From Promethearchaeota archaeon (lineage in GTDB: Archaea > Asgardarchaeota > Lokiarchaeia > Sigynarchaeales > SOKP01), in the NCBI GenBank assembly GCA_016839635.1, contig JAEOTV010000111.1:27014-91013 (forward strand): a DNA stretch of 64,000 bases, read 5' to 3'. Below the pieces are notes generated by a model, which made no database searches, was not told the origin of the DNA, and saw only the letters and a list, made by a program, of their open reading frames with translations. A program made the translations under genes and the position numbers. Below, piece by piece: positions 8,978 to 18,298 of the stretch. Numbering within the stretch: the first letter of the stretch is position 1; each line of letters begins with the position of its first letter.

Positions 8978-10165
8978 ATGGTTACCATACACAATATTAG
9001 TAAAATTGCAGTTATTGGTGCGGGAACTATGGGTCATGAAATTGCTCAAGTTGCCTTAATGGGGGGGATAAATTCTGTAATTTTAAATGATATTAGTATG
9101 GAAATACTCAATAATGCAGTAAACAAAATAACAAGTGGTTTGAAAAAATTAGAAGCTAAGGGACAATTAAAGAGTGGATATTCAACTTACTCCCTTATGA
9201 AAAATCTTAAAACAGAAATAGATATAAAGAAAACGGTTTCTCAAGTAGAATTTGTATTTGAAGCAATTCCTGAAAAAATGAAAATTAAACAACAACTTTT
9301 CGAAAAATTAGGGAAGTATGCTCCAAAACATACTATTTTTGCCACAAATACTTCAACAATGAGTATAACTAAGATTGCTTCTTTATCAGGGCGGCCGGAG
9401 AAAGTTATTGGTTGCCATTTTTTTACGCCAATAGTGGTACTTAGATTAATTGAAATTATAAAAGGGAGAGATACGTCAGAAGAAACAGTTGAAATTACTA
9501 AAGAAGTTTGTAATCAATTACCTGCACTTAAAGGAAGAAGATTTTTACCAATTCTTCAAAAGGAAAGTCCGGGATTTATTGTAAACCGGCTTTTGTTAGG
9601 TACTAGTGCTTATTTAAATTGGCTTCTTGATTATGCTATGGAAGAAGGTGTACCACTAGAAAATTTAGATGCTGATGTAAAAGAAGTAATGAAAATTGGA
9701 CCTTTTGCCAAATGGGATTATTTGGGACTTGATGTAATTTATAATACTTTAACATATTTTGAAAAAGTTGTTTCCCCTGATTTTACTCCTGGTAAAATCA
9801 TAACGAAATTAGTAAATGAAGGAAAATTAGGAAGAAAAACCGGAGAAGGTCTATTTAAATGGATTAATGGTAAACCACGAATAAATTTAGATATAAAAGC
9901 AAAAATTCTCGATCTTGAGCTATTTATGGCAATTCAGTTGAATGAAGGATGTAAACTCTTAGAAGAAGGCGTAGTTTCTGGATATAAAATTATCGATGAT
10001 ACAATGTTCGCTGGAATGGATATGCCTGGACCATTTGGTATGGGGAAAAAAAAATATGAAAAATGGGGTAACTTACTAGAAGATTTCGTCAAAAAATCAA
10101 ATTTAACTTATTTTACACCATGCAAATTAATGAAATCTGGTAAATTCATTCAAATGCGAAAATAA
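8978..10165 (+). CDS. 3-hydroxyacyl-CoA dehydrogenase
   Basis: About 395 residues from the ATG at 8978. An in-frame ATG at 8966 and a TTG at 8939 are also open; I chose 8978 because GTGAT at 8963-8967 can serve as the ribosome site and the dinucleotide motif then sits near the N-terminus. The NAD domain has KIAVIGAGTMGHEIAQ and FEAIPEKMKIKQQLF, then ATNTSTMSI and GCHFFTP, which carry the catalytic Ser and His. The C-terminal helical domain begins ESPGFIVNRLLLG and continues to GRKTGEGLFKW. It then has a second, partial copy of the C-terminal 3HCDH domain (LNEGCKLLEEGV, GMDMPGPFGM). It oxidises 3-hydroxyacyl-CoA to 3-ketoacyl-CoA. No thiolase or crotonase is adjacent. Confidence 0.92.
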   Translation: MVTIHNISKIAVIGAGTMGHEIAQVALMGGINSVILNDISMEILNNAVNKITSGLKKLEAKGQLKSGYSTYSLMKNLKTEIDIKKTVSQVEFVFEAIPEKMKIKQQLFEKLGKYAPKHTIFATNTSTMSITKIASLSGRPEKVIGCHFFTPIVVLRLIEIIKGRDTSEETVEITKEVCNQLPALKGRRFLPILQKESPGFIVNRLLLGTSAYLNWLLDYAMEEGVPLENLDADVKEVMKIGPFAKWDYLGLDVIYNTLTYFEKVVSPDFTPGKIITKLVNEGKLGRKTGEGLFKWINGKPRINLDIKAKILDLELFMAIQLNEGCKLLEEGVVSGYKIIDDTMFAGMDMPGPFGMGKKKYEKWGNLLEDFVKKSNLTYFTPCKLMKSGKFIQMRK

Positions 10166-10310
10166 GAAATGTAATTTACATATTTTATCTGAATTAAATA
10201 ATCATATATAATCCAAACAAACATTAATCAATAATTTTATATTATAATTGTGTGTAAATTATTAGAAAAATAGATTTACAAAATAAGAGCAAAATTAAAG
10301 GTATAACCTA

Positions 10311-10589
10311 ATGTCTGAAGATATTCAAGTGCCTAAATCTGGTTTTGATAAAATTCTTGATTATTTTAATAATTCTCTCAATTTAAACCGTCCAGTTGCT
10401 ATTGCTAAAATTGTAGAGGAAACGGGCTTTTCATGGAGTTTTATTAAAAAGACATTAACTAAAATAAGCAAGCAATACGATGGATTTCACTTTGAAAAAT
10501 CAGGTAGCACGTGGATTGCATGGAAAGATCGTAATCATTTAATAAAAAAACTGAATGATACATGTTCTCGTTTATTAGATGAAAGTTGA
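10311..10589 (+). CDS. small winged-helix DNA-binding protein
   Basis: 92 residues, soluble and slightly basic. VAIAKIVEETGFSWSFIKKT (about 34-53) has the periodicity of a helix-turn-helix, followed by a wing-like GFHFEKSGSTWIAWK. The remaining C-terminus is a short helix (HLIKKLNDTCSRLL). This fits a small archaeal transcription regulator; target unknown. A perfect inverted repeat lies 33 bases after its TGA stop and could be its operator or a terminator. Confidence 0.65.
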   Translation: MSEDIQVPKSGFDKILDYFNNSLNLNRPVAIAKIVEETGFSWSFIKKTLTKISKQYDGFHFEKSGSTWIAWKDRNHLIKKLNDTCSRLLDES

Positions 10590-10622
10590 AGTAGAAAGAT
10601 TTAATTTTGTATTATTCCGATT

Positions 10623-10639
10623 TCCTCAAATTTTGAGGA
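10623..10639. repeat. inverted repeat (TCCTCAA / TTGAGGA)
   Basis: Seven-base perfect arms around a three-base centre, immediately downstream of the winged-helix gene and upstream of a small Cys-rich gene. It could form an RNA hairpin, although no T-run follows directly, or be a dimeric protein-binding site. Function inferred only from position. Confidence 0.4.
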
Positions 10640-10725
10640 GAAATGAATTTTATTTATAAAATTTACGCTCTCCGATATTTTATAAAGATCGACTCGCGTT
10701 TTTTATTTAAATACATTAAAAAAAT

Positions 10726-10902
10726 ATGAAAGTAATGAGTCTTCAATTAGATTTTCTTTCAAAATTAAGGTTATTTATCTGCCCATTTGAAAATACATGT
10801 ATACTTCCGAAAAAACAGTTTCTATGCAAGATTCCAGAATGTAAAAACTGTCCTACTTATAGTGAAAAATTAAAAAAACTCAAGGAAAGAATTCTTTACT
10901 AG
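10726..10902 (+). CDS. small cysteine-rich protein, 58 aa
   Basis: An ATG at 10726 opens 58 codons to a TAG at 10900. The sequence has ICPFENTCILP and FLCKIPECKNCPTY, that is Cys at 19, 25, 34, 39 and 42, followed by a basic helix (SEKLKKLKERIL). The closely spaced C-x5-C-x8-C-x4-C-x2-C pattern suggests one bound zinc or iron. It has no signal peptide. It lies 137 bases downstream of the winged-helix gene. It is too short for many gene callers; the biased cysteine content and clean ending make it a plausible real gene, but the role is unknown. Confidence 0.5.
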   Translation: MKVMSLQLDFLSKLRLFICPFENTCILPKKQFLCKIPECKNCPTYSEKLKKLKERILY

Positions 10903-11176
10903 ATCTCAATTTGATGAAAAATGATTTTTAATGCTTATTTATTAAGTTGCATTTTTAATTTTAGTTAATTCTCAAAATATTTGATTTTAGCTAATAATGT
11001 ATAGGATAACTGAAATATTTTAAAATTTTTATTAAAGGAACTAATTAGGCAATTTAGGAGTTTTTACAATACCTGAAACTGATTGAGAAAGAAATTTTTA
11101 ATCGAGAAGAAAATTTTAAAGTTGTTATCTTTTATACGAACTTAGATCAATTAAGATTAAAAAGCAAAATGTATTT

Positions 11177-12436
11177 ATGAAAAATTCAAAAAATATATTA
11201 TTTATTGTTGTAGACTGCTTACGGGCAGATTATATTTATGATCCTAATAAAAGTCATATTCCTAACATAAATAAGATCTTAAAAAATGGTTTTTCATTTC
11301 TGAATACAATAGCAACTACATCTACAACAACACCTTCATTTTCTAGTTTACTTACTGGACTTTATCCTTTTGAAAGTGGAGTGAGGAGTCACTCTGGTTA
11401 TGCCATAAATAGAAATGTAATCACATATCCTGAAATTTTAAAAAAGAATGGATATAATACATATGCTGAAGTAACAGGGCCTGTAATACAAAAAATCGGG
11501 TTAGATAAAGGTTTTGATGAATTTAATTATAGGAAGCAAAGTAAAACAATTCATACAGATTGGGGTAAATTTTTAATAAAAAAATTTGAATCTGAATATA
11601 AAAAACCATGGTTTGTTCTTTTGCATATTTGGGCGCTACATGAACCAAGAATTGTTTTAAATCAATTTAAAAATGAAAAATATGGAAAAACAAAATATGC
11701 TAGATCAATTGCAAGTATAGATAAATATTTAGGTGAACTTTTCAATGTTTTAAGAGAGGATACAATCATCATATTAACAGGAGATCATGGAGAACAAATT
11801 TCTCGTTCAAGAATCGCAAGAAAAGCAAAAAAAATTATAGAAAACCGCATTAAAACTTTGAAAAAATATAATATTTTGAAGATTCCATATTCTAAAATAA
11901 TAAGACCCTTTCATATAGGGCATGGATATAGTATTTATGATGTGTTAGTAAAGGTTCCATTAATCATTTATAATAAAGAAATTATTCCTAATAATAATTC
12001 AACTGTGCAGATTAGACACATCGATATTTTTCCGACAATTTTAGATTTGGTAAAAATTAAGCCTACTCATCAAGTTACTGGAAAAAGTTTAACACCAATA
12101 ATAGAAGGAAAAGAAGATTCGCATAGAGATGCTTATCTGGAAGCTGTAGGGATAAATATTCCTACAAAGGAAGATTGGCTAGTTGGGTTCCGTGTTGCTA
12201 ATAAATATAAATATATTATGTCTCCCTTTAAGAAAAATTTTAAAGAAGAATTATATCTATTAGAAAAAGACCCTCTTGAGAAAAGAAATGTTGCTCCAAA
12301 TTATCCAGAATTAGTTGAAATGTTAAAAAAAAAAATCGAAAAGCTAAAATTTAAACAATTTGTTGGAGAAAGATTAAAAAAAGAAGAACAAGATAAAATT
12401 ATAGATAGGTTAAGGGCTCTGGGGTATGTTGATTAA
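11177..12436 (+). CDS. sulfatase / alkaline-phosphatase superfamily hydrolase
   Basis: 419 residues. The N-terminal LFIVVDCLRADYI carries the first metal-binding Asp. TSTTTPSFSSLLTGLYP (about 48-64) is the nucleophile region. LHIWALHEP, ILTGDHGEQ (metal Asp-His) and HGYSIYDVLVKVPLIIY follow, then the C-terminal HIDIFPTILDLV typical of sulfatases. The classical sulfatase nucleophile motif C/S-x-P-x-R is absent: Thr occupies the place of Cys and no Arg follows. A formylglycine-dependent sulfatase is therefore unlikely, and a phosphodiesterase, phosphatase or phospho-transferase of the same fold is more likely. No signal peptide is seen, suggesting a cytosolic location. Long AT-rich leader, no operon partner. 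Confidence 0.82.
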   Translation: MKNSKNILFIVVDCLRADYIYDPNKSHIPNINKILKNGFSFLNTIATTSTTTPSFSSLLTGLYPFESGVRSHSGYAINRNVITYPEILKKNGYNTYAEVTGPVIQKIGLDKGFDEFNYRKQSKTIHTDWGKFLIKKFESEYKKPWFVLLHIWALHEPRIVLNQFKNEKYGKTKYARSIASIDKYLGELFNVLREDTIIILTGDHGEQISRSRIARKAKKIIENRIKTLKKYNILKIPYSKIIRPFHIGHGYSIYDVLVKVPLIIYNKEIIPNNNSTVQIRHIDIFPTILDLVKIKPTHQVTGKSLTPIIEGKEDSHRDAYLEAVGINIPTKEDWLVGFRVANKYKYIMSPFKKNFKEELYLLEKDPLEKRNVAPNYPELVEMLKKKIEKLKFKQFVGERLKKEEQDKIIDRLRALGYVD

Positions 12437-12683
12437 TTAATCTCAAATAATTTATCTATTCTTCTCACATTTTCATTTATATTTGATTCTATTTCTTCAA
12501 AGTAATTAAAATCTTTTTCTATACAAATCAAAAATAAATCTCATTTTATAGATCTTGATGATTTAAAGAGTGTGAAATTTCATTCTATATTTATTACACC
12601 TTTAAATGACATGTAAAATTCTATAAATCATTAATTAAAACAATATTCCACATAACATATCTGTTAAATTTGTGATTAAAAAC

Positions 12684-13628
12684 ATGAAAATCGAAAGATC
12701 AAGTCAAGATCTAGAAAATGAAGTAATTTATGCAGGACTTTGCATTCATTGTGGCTCTTGTAATGCATTCTGCCCACATATGGATTTTAATAAAGAAACA
12801 GGCGAAGCTTACGTGGTGGATGAATGTGCTGAGACTGTAGGTCTCTGTTATAATTCTTGTCCAAGAAATTTTTTACCTATCTCAGAAATTGAGATGAAAC
12901 TTTTCGGAAAAACACGGATTGATTTAGCTGTCGGAGTTTACAATGATATAATTCAAGTTAAATCAAAAAATAAAGATGATATATTATATAATCTTGTTGT
13001 TGCAGGTTTTGAAGCAGGGATTGTAAAACATATGGTCCTAAGTGAAGTTAAAAGTAAAAAACCTCCTGTAGCATTTCCTGTTGTAGTGGATAATGCAAAA
13101 GATGCAAAAAAATTTATACCCAAAGGTACAATGGACAACGCAGGACCCTTAATTACTGGAATTGGGAAAGCCTATAAAGACTATAAACGAGATATTGGCA
13201 TTATAGCTAATCCTTGTCATCTTCAAGGTCTCGCAAAAATTCTAACGTCAGACTTTAATACAGGAGCAGAACGTACATCATTAAGAATAGCCTACGCATG
13301 CTCTTCAGGAGGAATGACTGGCTGCAAGTACTGTACTGACTTTTCAGGAGAATTTTCTGATATTTCATATTCCCCATGGGGGGCTCCAAAAGGTTCAGGT
13401 GAAGCTTTTCTTATAATTAGAACTGATGTGGGGCAAAAATTAGTTGATAATGCGGTGAAAAATAAATTAATTGAAATAACTGACCCAAATCCTGATTTAT
13501 CCGAGATGAAGAAGTTTCTAAATAAAAAACGTAAGAAAAATTTCTTAACTCTTTTAAGTAAGGATTTAATACAAGCTAAATATCTGAATCTTAATGTTGA
13601 TGAATTAAAGGATATTTTAGAAGAATAA
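12684..13628 (+). CDS. F420-hydrogenase/dehydrogenase beta-subunit-like iron-sulfur protein (FrhB/FdhB family)
   Basis: About 314 residues. I take the ATG at 12684 because GTGAT just upstream resembles a Shine-Dalgarno; a GTG at 12672 is also open. The N-terminus has a ferredoxin-like cluster site CIHCGSCNAFCP and a second partial set (CYNSCP). The body carries FrhB family landmarks: ANPCHLQGLAKIL (equivalent of the common PCQIQG), then CSSGGMTGCKYCTDFSGEF. FrhB-type proteins move electrons between F420H2 and a partner through FAD and iron-sulfur clusters. No hydrogenase, formate dehydrogenase or Hdr subunit is adjacent, so the partner is unknown. Confidence 0.82.
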   Translation: MKIERSSQDLENEVIYAGLCIHCGSCNAFCPHMDFNKETGEAYVVDECAETVGLCYNSCPRNFLPISEIEMKLFGKTRIDLAVGVYNDIIQVKSKNKDDILYNLVVAGFEAGIVKHMVLSEVKSKKPPVAFPVVVDNAKDAKKFIPKGTMDNAGPLITGIGKAYKDYKRDIGIIANPCHLQGLAKILTSDFNTGAERTSLRIAYACSSGGMTGCKYCTDFSGEFSDISYSPWGAPKGSGEAFLIIRTDVGQKLVDNAVKNKLIEITDPNPDLSEMKKFLNKKRKKNFLTLLSKDLIQAKYLNLNVDELKDILEE

Positions 13629-13807
13629 AAATTTCTTTTTAATTTTTTATTATTATTTTAACTAATAATATCGGATTTTTTATAATATGATAGTTTATTA
13701 TCTACTTAGGTATAAAATCCGTTCAATCTATTATTTATAGAAAGAAAAATTATTTACGTTTAAAATTTATTATAATAATATTAATTTTTCAATTCAAGTT
13801 AAACAGA

Positions 13808-14341
13808 ATGTCAAATCGAAAACTTCTCTTCAAAGTCGTTGTAGTGGGAGACGGTGGGGTAGGCAAGAGTACAATGGTACAGAGGTTAAGTACTGGAGAA
13901 TTTATCCCACAGAAAATTACAATTGGGACAGATCTCGCCATCCATCGGATTAAAATCGATAAAAAAACCTCCACTAACCTTCAAATCTGGGATTTCGCAG
14001 GGGAACGACGATTCAGAATTTTTTTACCTAACTACTCTAGAGGAGCGACAGGTTGCTTGCTATGTTATGATATTACACGTCGTAGTAGTTTTGATAATTT
14101 AGAGGAATGGTATCAAATCGTTAATAATAATGCCGATAATCCTGTATTCATTTTAGTAGGGGAAAAGGCTGATTTAGCAGATATTAGAAGAAGTGTTGAA
14201 CTTGACCAAGCTGAAGAATTTAAAGAAAATCACAAGATTGATTATTTTTTTGAGACTTCTTCAAAAAGTGGAGAAAACAACAAAAAAATTTTTGAAACAC
14301 TAACTCGGTCAATTTTGAAAAAAAAGGGACATTTAGAATAA
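13808..14341 (+). CDS. Ras/Rab-like small GTPase 1
   Basis: 177 residues, the usual size for a Ras-superfamily G domain. G1 is GDGGVGKST (14-22), switch I Thr lies in ITIGTD, G3 is WDFAGERRF (61-69), G4 is GEKAD (118-122) and G5 is TSSKSG. Two positions differ from typical Rab/Ras proteins. The catalytic Gln after DxxG is Glu66, and the guanine-specificity Asn of NKxD is Glu119. There is no C-terminal Cys for prenylation. It stands alone, followed by a convergent membrane-protein gene. Asgard archaea carry many such GTPases, thought to act in membrane or cytoskeletal control; the role here is inference. Confidence 0.92.
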   Translation: MSNRKLLFKVVVVGDGGVGKSTMVQRLSTGEFIPQKITIGTDLAIHRIKIDKKTSTNLQIWDFAGERRFRIFLPNYSRGATGCLLCYDITRRSSFDNLEEWYQIVNNNADNPVFILVGEKADLADIRRSVELDQAEEFKENHKIDYFFETSSKSGENNKKIFETLTRSILKKKGHLE

Positions 14342-14383
14342 AAATATCTAAGTACTATTCTTAATTAATTAAACGATCTTATT

Positions 14384-15256
14384 TTATTCACTTTTTAATT
14401 GTTCTTTTATTTTACTATTCAATGCTTTAAGGTTTTCAATTATTTTAATTTGAATATTTCTAGGTAAGGGCTCAAGAATTTTATCTAATTTCTCATTACT
14501 AATTTTATTGATAATTCTATAGTTCTTAATAAGAAAAATAATAGCTAAAGTTGGTGATATTAAAAGAAAACCAAAGAAAGAATAGGGTATTGTTATAATT
14601 TGAGAACCTGGAAGGAATAATGGTACTCCAATATTATTATAGTTTACGAAAAAAAGAGTTATTAAGTTTAGCATGTTTAAAATAGTAAAAACAAAGAATG
14701 TAATATAAGTATTAATCCTGAAATTATGTAATGTAAGATCTGAAATTATATTTTTTACATCTTTAGAAAAGGGTACATTTGATGTCCTTTCAGGCATATC
14801 TATTAGTACTTCTGTTTTTGTATATTTCCATGAATCAATAAATATCCAAAAGAAACCAAATGTATATAAAAATATAAGAAATCCTAAAAAAAAGGAGAAA
14901 TAAATATGAACTATGTGAGAATTATATAATGATTCTCCACCAATCCAAAAAATTAAAATCAGCTGGAAAAGTGTACAATAAAATAACCGATTTGCATGTT
15001 TTCTTTCTAAACCCAAAGGATTATATTCAATAAGACTATTCTTAAATTCCGTTTTCTTTTTACTACTACTAAGAATTCTAAAAAATAATGAAAAAATGAA
15101 TGTAATTAAAGGAAATAGTAATAAAAATATATTCTCCCACCCATGAGCAAGGATTAAAAGGAATAGAAAAGTGAACAAAATCGAATCTCTTAAAAGACTC
15201 TCAGAGATAATATCTTTTAATGATAAATAATGGTCATTATTATTTTTTTCATTCAT
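14384..15256 (-). CDS. multi-spanning membrane protein, unknown function
   Basis: 290 residues with about six hydrophobic segments (near residues 22-42, 44-62, 92-112, 122-148, 182-205 and 225-245). A charged loop follows the second helix (SSSKKKTEFKNS), and the cytosolic C-terminal tail is amphipathic and charged (DKILEPLPRNIQIKIIENLK). I recognise no catalytic or transporter motif. It ends 42 bases from the stop of GTPase 1 on the opposite strand and has its own upstream region shared divergently with gcvT. Confidence 0.7.
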   Translation of the reverse strand: MNEKNNNDHYLSLKDIISESLLRDSILFTFLFLLILAHGWENIFLLLFPLITFIFSLFFRILSSSKKKTEFKNSLIEYNPLGLERKHANRLFYCTLFQLILIFWIGGESLYNSHIVHIYFSFFLGFLIFLYTFGFFWIFIDSWKYTKTEVLIDMPERTSNVPFSKDVKNIISDLTLHNFRINTYITFFVFTILNMLNLITLFFVNYNNIGVPLFLPGSQIITIPYSFFGFLLISPTLAIIFLIKNYRIINKISNEKLDKILEPLPRNIQIKIIENLKALNSKIKEQLKSE

Positions 15257-15310
15257 TTTCTTTATTAAAATATACTTAATAAATAAATTTTTATGATTTC
15301 CACTATTCCA

Positions 15311-15320
15311 CTATATAAAT
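15311..15320 (+). promoter_or_regulatory. TATA box of the glycine-cleavage cluster
   Basis: CTATATAAAT sits about 40 bases upstream of the gcvT ATG, predicting a start of transcription about 12-20 bases before the codon, that is a short leader with no room for a riboswitch. Confidence 0.5.
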
Positions 15321-15355
15321 CAAACACATTAGTACTATAATGTTATGTAGAAATT

Positions 15356-16453
15356 ATGAACACTAAACCATCTGATAATAAAAAAACTCCTCTTTACGAG
15401 ACTCATTTAAACCATGGCGCTCGTATGGTTAGCTTTGCTGGCTGGATGATGCCTGTTCAATATGAAAGTATTATTAAAGAGCACGAAGCAGTTAGGTCTA
15501 ACGCTGGTGTTTTCGATATATCACATATGGGAGAATTTCTTCTTGAAGGAAAAGATGTAATTGAATTTCTTCAGTATATAATGATAAACGATCTTAATTT
15601 ATTAGAACCATCTAAAGGTCAATATTCTTGTATGTGTTATGAAAATGGAACTGTTGTTGATGATCTTGTTTATTACGAGGAAAATCTAGAGTGTTTTAGA
15701 ATGATTGTCAATGCAAGTAATATCGAAAAAGATCTAAAGTGGCTAAAAGATCATATTGGTAAAAAAGATATAAAAATCACAAACCTATCAGAAAAAAGAA
15801 CACGTGTAGCTTTTCAAGGTCCTAACGCAGATAAATTGCTTCAACCCTTAGTAGACGGAGATTTATCAAAGATCAACCGTTTCTATTTTGCGGATTGCAC
15901 TATTAAAGAAAATCCTGTTTTTATAGCGAGAACTGGCTATACTGGAGAGAAAGGATTTGAAATATCGTTTGAAAACGTGTATGCAGAGAAAATATGGAAT
16001 GATTTGATTGGAACTGGAGCTAAACCAGCAGGATTAGGTGCAAGAGATTCTTTGAGACTAGAAGCATGTTATTCACTTTATGGACATGAGATAAGCGATT
16101 CTATTTCTCCTATTGAAGCAGGTCTTTTTTGGTTAGTGAAACCTAAGGAGGGAATTGATTACATTGGAAAAGAAGTTTTATTGAAACAAAAGTCTGAGGG
16201 TACAGAAAGAGTCTTAGTAGGTCTTAATTTGATTGATAAGGGGATTATTAGAGAAAATTATATCATATTTAAGGATGACAATGAAATTGGATTTGTTACT
16301 TCTGGGGGATATTCTCCAACGCTTAAAAAGACAATCGGTCTAGGTCTTGTGAAAAATCAATATAACAAAGTAGGTACTGAAATAGAAATTGAAATTCGCA
16401 ATAAACACTTAAGAGGAGAAATAGCAACTACACCATTTTACCGTAATGTGTAA
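15356..16453 (+). CDS. gcvT: aminomethyltransferase (glycine cleavage T protein)
   Basis: 365 residues, full length. It transfers the aminomethyl carbon from the lipoyl arm of H protein to a tetrahydropterin, giving methylene-pterin and ammonia. Family blocks in order are LYETHLNHGARMVSFAGWMM, NAGVFDISHMGEF (catalytic Asp region), VVDDLVYYE, FIARTGYTGEKGFEI, GLGARDSLRLEACY, the conserved SPIEAGLFW and GFVTSGGYSPTLKK. First gene of a four-gene run gcvT-gcvH-gcvPA-gcvPB. In archaea the acceptor may be H4MPT-like or folate; the presence of mch favours the former, by inference. Confidence 0.96.
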   Translation: MNTKPSDNKKTPLYETHLNHGARMVSFAGWMMPVQYESIIKEHEAVRSNAGVFDISHMGEFLLEGKDVIEFLQYIMINDLNLLEPSKGQYSCMCYENGTVVDDLVYYEENLECFRMIVNASNIEKDLKWLKDHIGKKDIKITNLSEKRTRVAFQGPNADKLLQPLVDGDLSKINRFYFADCTIKENPVFIARTGYTGEKGFEISFENVYAEKIWNDLIGTGAKPAGLGARDSLRLEACYSLYGHEISDSISPIEAGLFWLVKPKEGIDYIGKEVLLKQKSEGTERVLVGLNLIDKGIIRENYIIFKDDNEIGFVTSGGYSPTLKKTIGLGLVKNQYNKVGTEIEIEIRNKHLRGEIATTPFYRNV

Positions 16454-16489
16454 ATTTAACAATATTTAGCAAAGAAAAAGTGAAGATAT

Positions 16490-16885
16490 ATGGATTATGA
16501 ATTTCCTAATGATTTAAAATATGCTTCAACTCATGAATGGATTAAAATTGAAGATTCAGTAGCAACAGTTGGAATTACTGATTATGCCCAACATCAATTA
16601 GGCGATATTGTTTTTGTTGAACTTCCTGAAATTGGAATGGTTTTCGAAAAAGGAAGTAATGCAGCGGAAATTGAATCAGTGAAAGCTGTTGGCGATTTAC
16701 TCATGCCATTATCCGGAGAAATTATTAATATAAACGAAAATCTCGCTAATACTCCAGAGATTGTTAATTCATCTCCCTATGAAAATGGATGGATGATTAG
16801 AATTAAATTTTCTCATCCTAGCGAATTAGAGGAGCTATTGTCTACTGAAGAATATAGAGAAATAATCCAAAATGAAAAAAATTAA
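16490..16885 (+). CDS. gcvH: glycine cleavage H protein
   Basis: 131 residues. The lipoyl carrier of the glycine cleavage system: the lipoylated Lys is in ESVKAVGDLLMP, within the usual flattened beta-barrel. STHEWIKIEDSVATVGITDY near the N-terminus and PEIVNSSPYENGWMIRI near the C-terminus are textbook H-protein blocks. AGTGA six bases before the ATG gives a good ribosome site. It lies 36 bases after gcvT and 60 before the chosen gcvPA start. No lipoate ligase is seen nearby. Confidence 0.96.
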   Translation: MDYEFPNDLKYASTHEWIKIEDSVATVGITDYAQHQLGDIVFVELPEIGMVFEKGSNAAEIESVKAVGDLLMPLSGEIININENLANTPEIVNSSPYENGWMIRIKFSHPSELEELLSTEEYREIIQNEKN

Positions 16886-16945
16886 AATTTTATCCCTTAT
16901 AATTATATTTAATTTTTGAATTATTTATTAATTGAGTTGTTTAAA

Positions 16946-18298
16946 TTGGATTTTGTACCTCACGATAACAAAACAATTGAAGAAATGTTAAATGTAATAG
17001 GTGTTAAATCCTTACAAGAACTATTTCAAGATGTTCCTAGTGATTTGTTTATTGGAAAACTTAATTTACCATCCGGATTATCTGAATCAGATCTTTTATG
17101 TCAAATAAAGAAAATTTCTAAAAAAAATAAAATATATTCAAGTTCCTTTTTAGGCGCGGGGTGTTACTTTCATTATATCCCCTCCATAGTCGATTTTGTG
17201 ACCTCTCGATCAGAATTTTATACCGCTTATACACCATATCAAGCTGAAGCTAGCCAAGGTTATTTACAAGCTATTTTTGAATATCAAACAATCATTTCTA
17301 GATTGACTCAAATGGATGTTGCTAATGCAAGTATGTATGATGGATCAACCGCTCTTGCTGAAGCAGCTATTATGTCAACTATTATTACACATAAAAACTC
17401 TGTAGTATTACTTGAAGGAATTCATCCAGAATATGTGGAAGTTATTAGAACTTATTGTTGGGGACAAAATATTGATATCGTCTTAGCAAGTGAAGAAAAT
17501 TTAATGGAACAGTTATCTAATAATATAGCTGCAGTAATATTTCAAAGTCCTAATTTTTTTGGTGATATTGAAGATGTTTCTCAAATAATAAACAATGTTA
17601 GAGATAATTGCCCCAATTGTTTGATTATTCAAGTAATGACAGATCCCACATGTTTAGGAATAATAAAACCTCCAGGAGCAACAGATATTGATATTTTTGT
17701 CGCAGAAGGGCAACCTTTTGGGATTACACCAACTTTTGGGGGACCTGGATTAGGAATTTTTACTGCTAAACAAAAATTTTTAAGAAAGATGCCAGGAAGA
17801 TTGATTGGAAAAACAAAAGAAATAAATGGAGAAAGAGAAGGTTTTATTTTAACACTACAAGCACGTGAACAACATATTCGAAGAGAAAAAGCAAGTTCTA
17901 ATATATGCACAAACCAAGCATTGTGTTCCTTAGCAGCACTAACCTATCTCCTAGCATTAGGAAGAACTGGCTTAACAGAGGTGGCATATCAAAATATTCA
18001 AAAAACTCATTATGTAAAACATAAACTAAGTGAAATTCAAGGATATAAAATATTGAATAAAAAACCGACATATAATGAGTTTCTAGTGAAGTGTCCTGAC
18101 ATAGATTCTTTAATTGCCCATTGTCGAAAACTAGAACTTTTACCTCCTTTAAAAATTTCATATTATTATCCTGAAATGAAAAACATTGCTCTAGTGTGTA
18201 TAACTGAAATGAATTCAAAAAATTCGATCAAAAAATTCCTTCAAGCTGCTTATTTAGCTTCTAAGGAAAAAGTGGGTGGTGAAAATCGTGAATTCTAA
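16946..18298 (+). CDS. gcvPA: glycine dehydrogenase (decarboxylating) subunit 1
   Basis: N-terminal half of the split P protein, about 450 residues. It lacks the PLP lysine, which is in subunit 2. Family blocks include IEEMLNVIGVKSLQELFQDV, FLGAGCYFHYIPSIVDF, YTPYQAEASQGYLQAIFEYQ, GSTALAEAAIMS and the C-terminal TREQHIRREKA-like block (seen as AREQHIRREKASSNICTNQA). The start is uncertain: TTG at 16916 and TTG at 16946 are both open and neither has a strong ribosome site. I chose 16946 because family members begin with a short Met-x-Phe-x-Pro sequence. Its stop overlaps the start of gcvPB. Confidence 0.94.
   Translation: MDFVPHDNKTIEEMLNVIGVKSLQELFQDVPSDLFIGKLNLPSGLSESDLLCQIKKISKKNKIYSSSFLGAGCYFHYIPSIVDFVTSRSEFYTAYTPYQAEASQGYLQAIFEYQTIISRLTQMDVANASMYDGSTALAEAAIMSTIITHKNSVVLLEGIHPEYVEVIRTYCWGQNIDIVLASEENLMEQLSNNIAAVIFQSPNFFGDIEDVSQIINNVRDNCPNCLIIQVMTDPTCLGIIKPPGATDIDIFVAEGQPFGITPTFGGPGLGIFTAKQKFLRKMPGRLIGKTKEINGEREGFILTLQAREQHIRREKASSNICTNQALCSLAALTYLLALGRTGLTEVAYQNIQKTHYVKHKLSEIQGYKILNKKPTYNEFLVKCPDIDSLIAHCRKLELLPPLKISYYYPEMKNIALVCITEMNSKNSIKKFLQAAYLASKEKVGGENREF

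Noticed and set aside
15257..15355. Glycine riboswitch before gcvT
   Set aside because: The leader between the TATA box and the ATG is only about 15-20 bases, too short for one.
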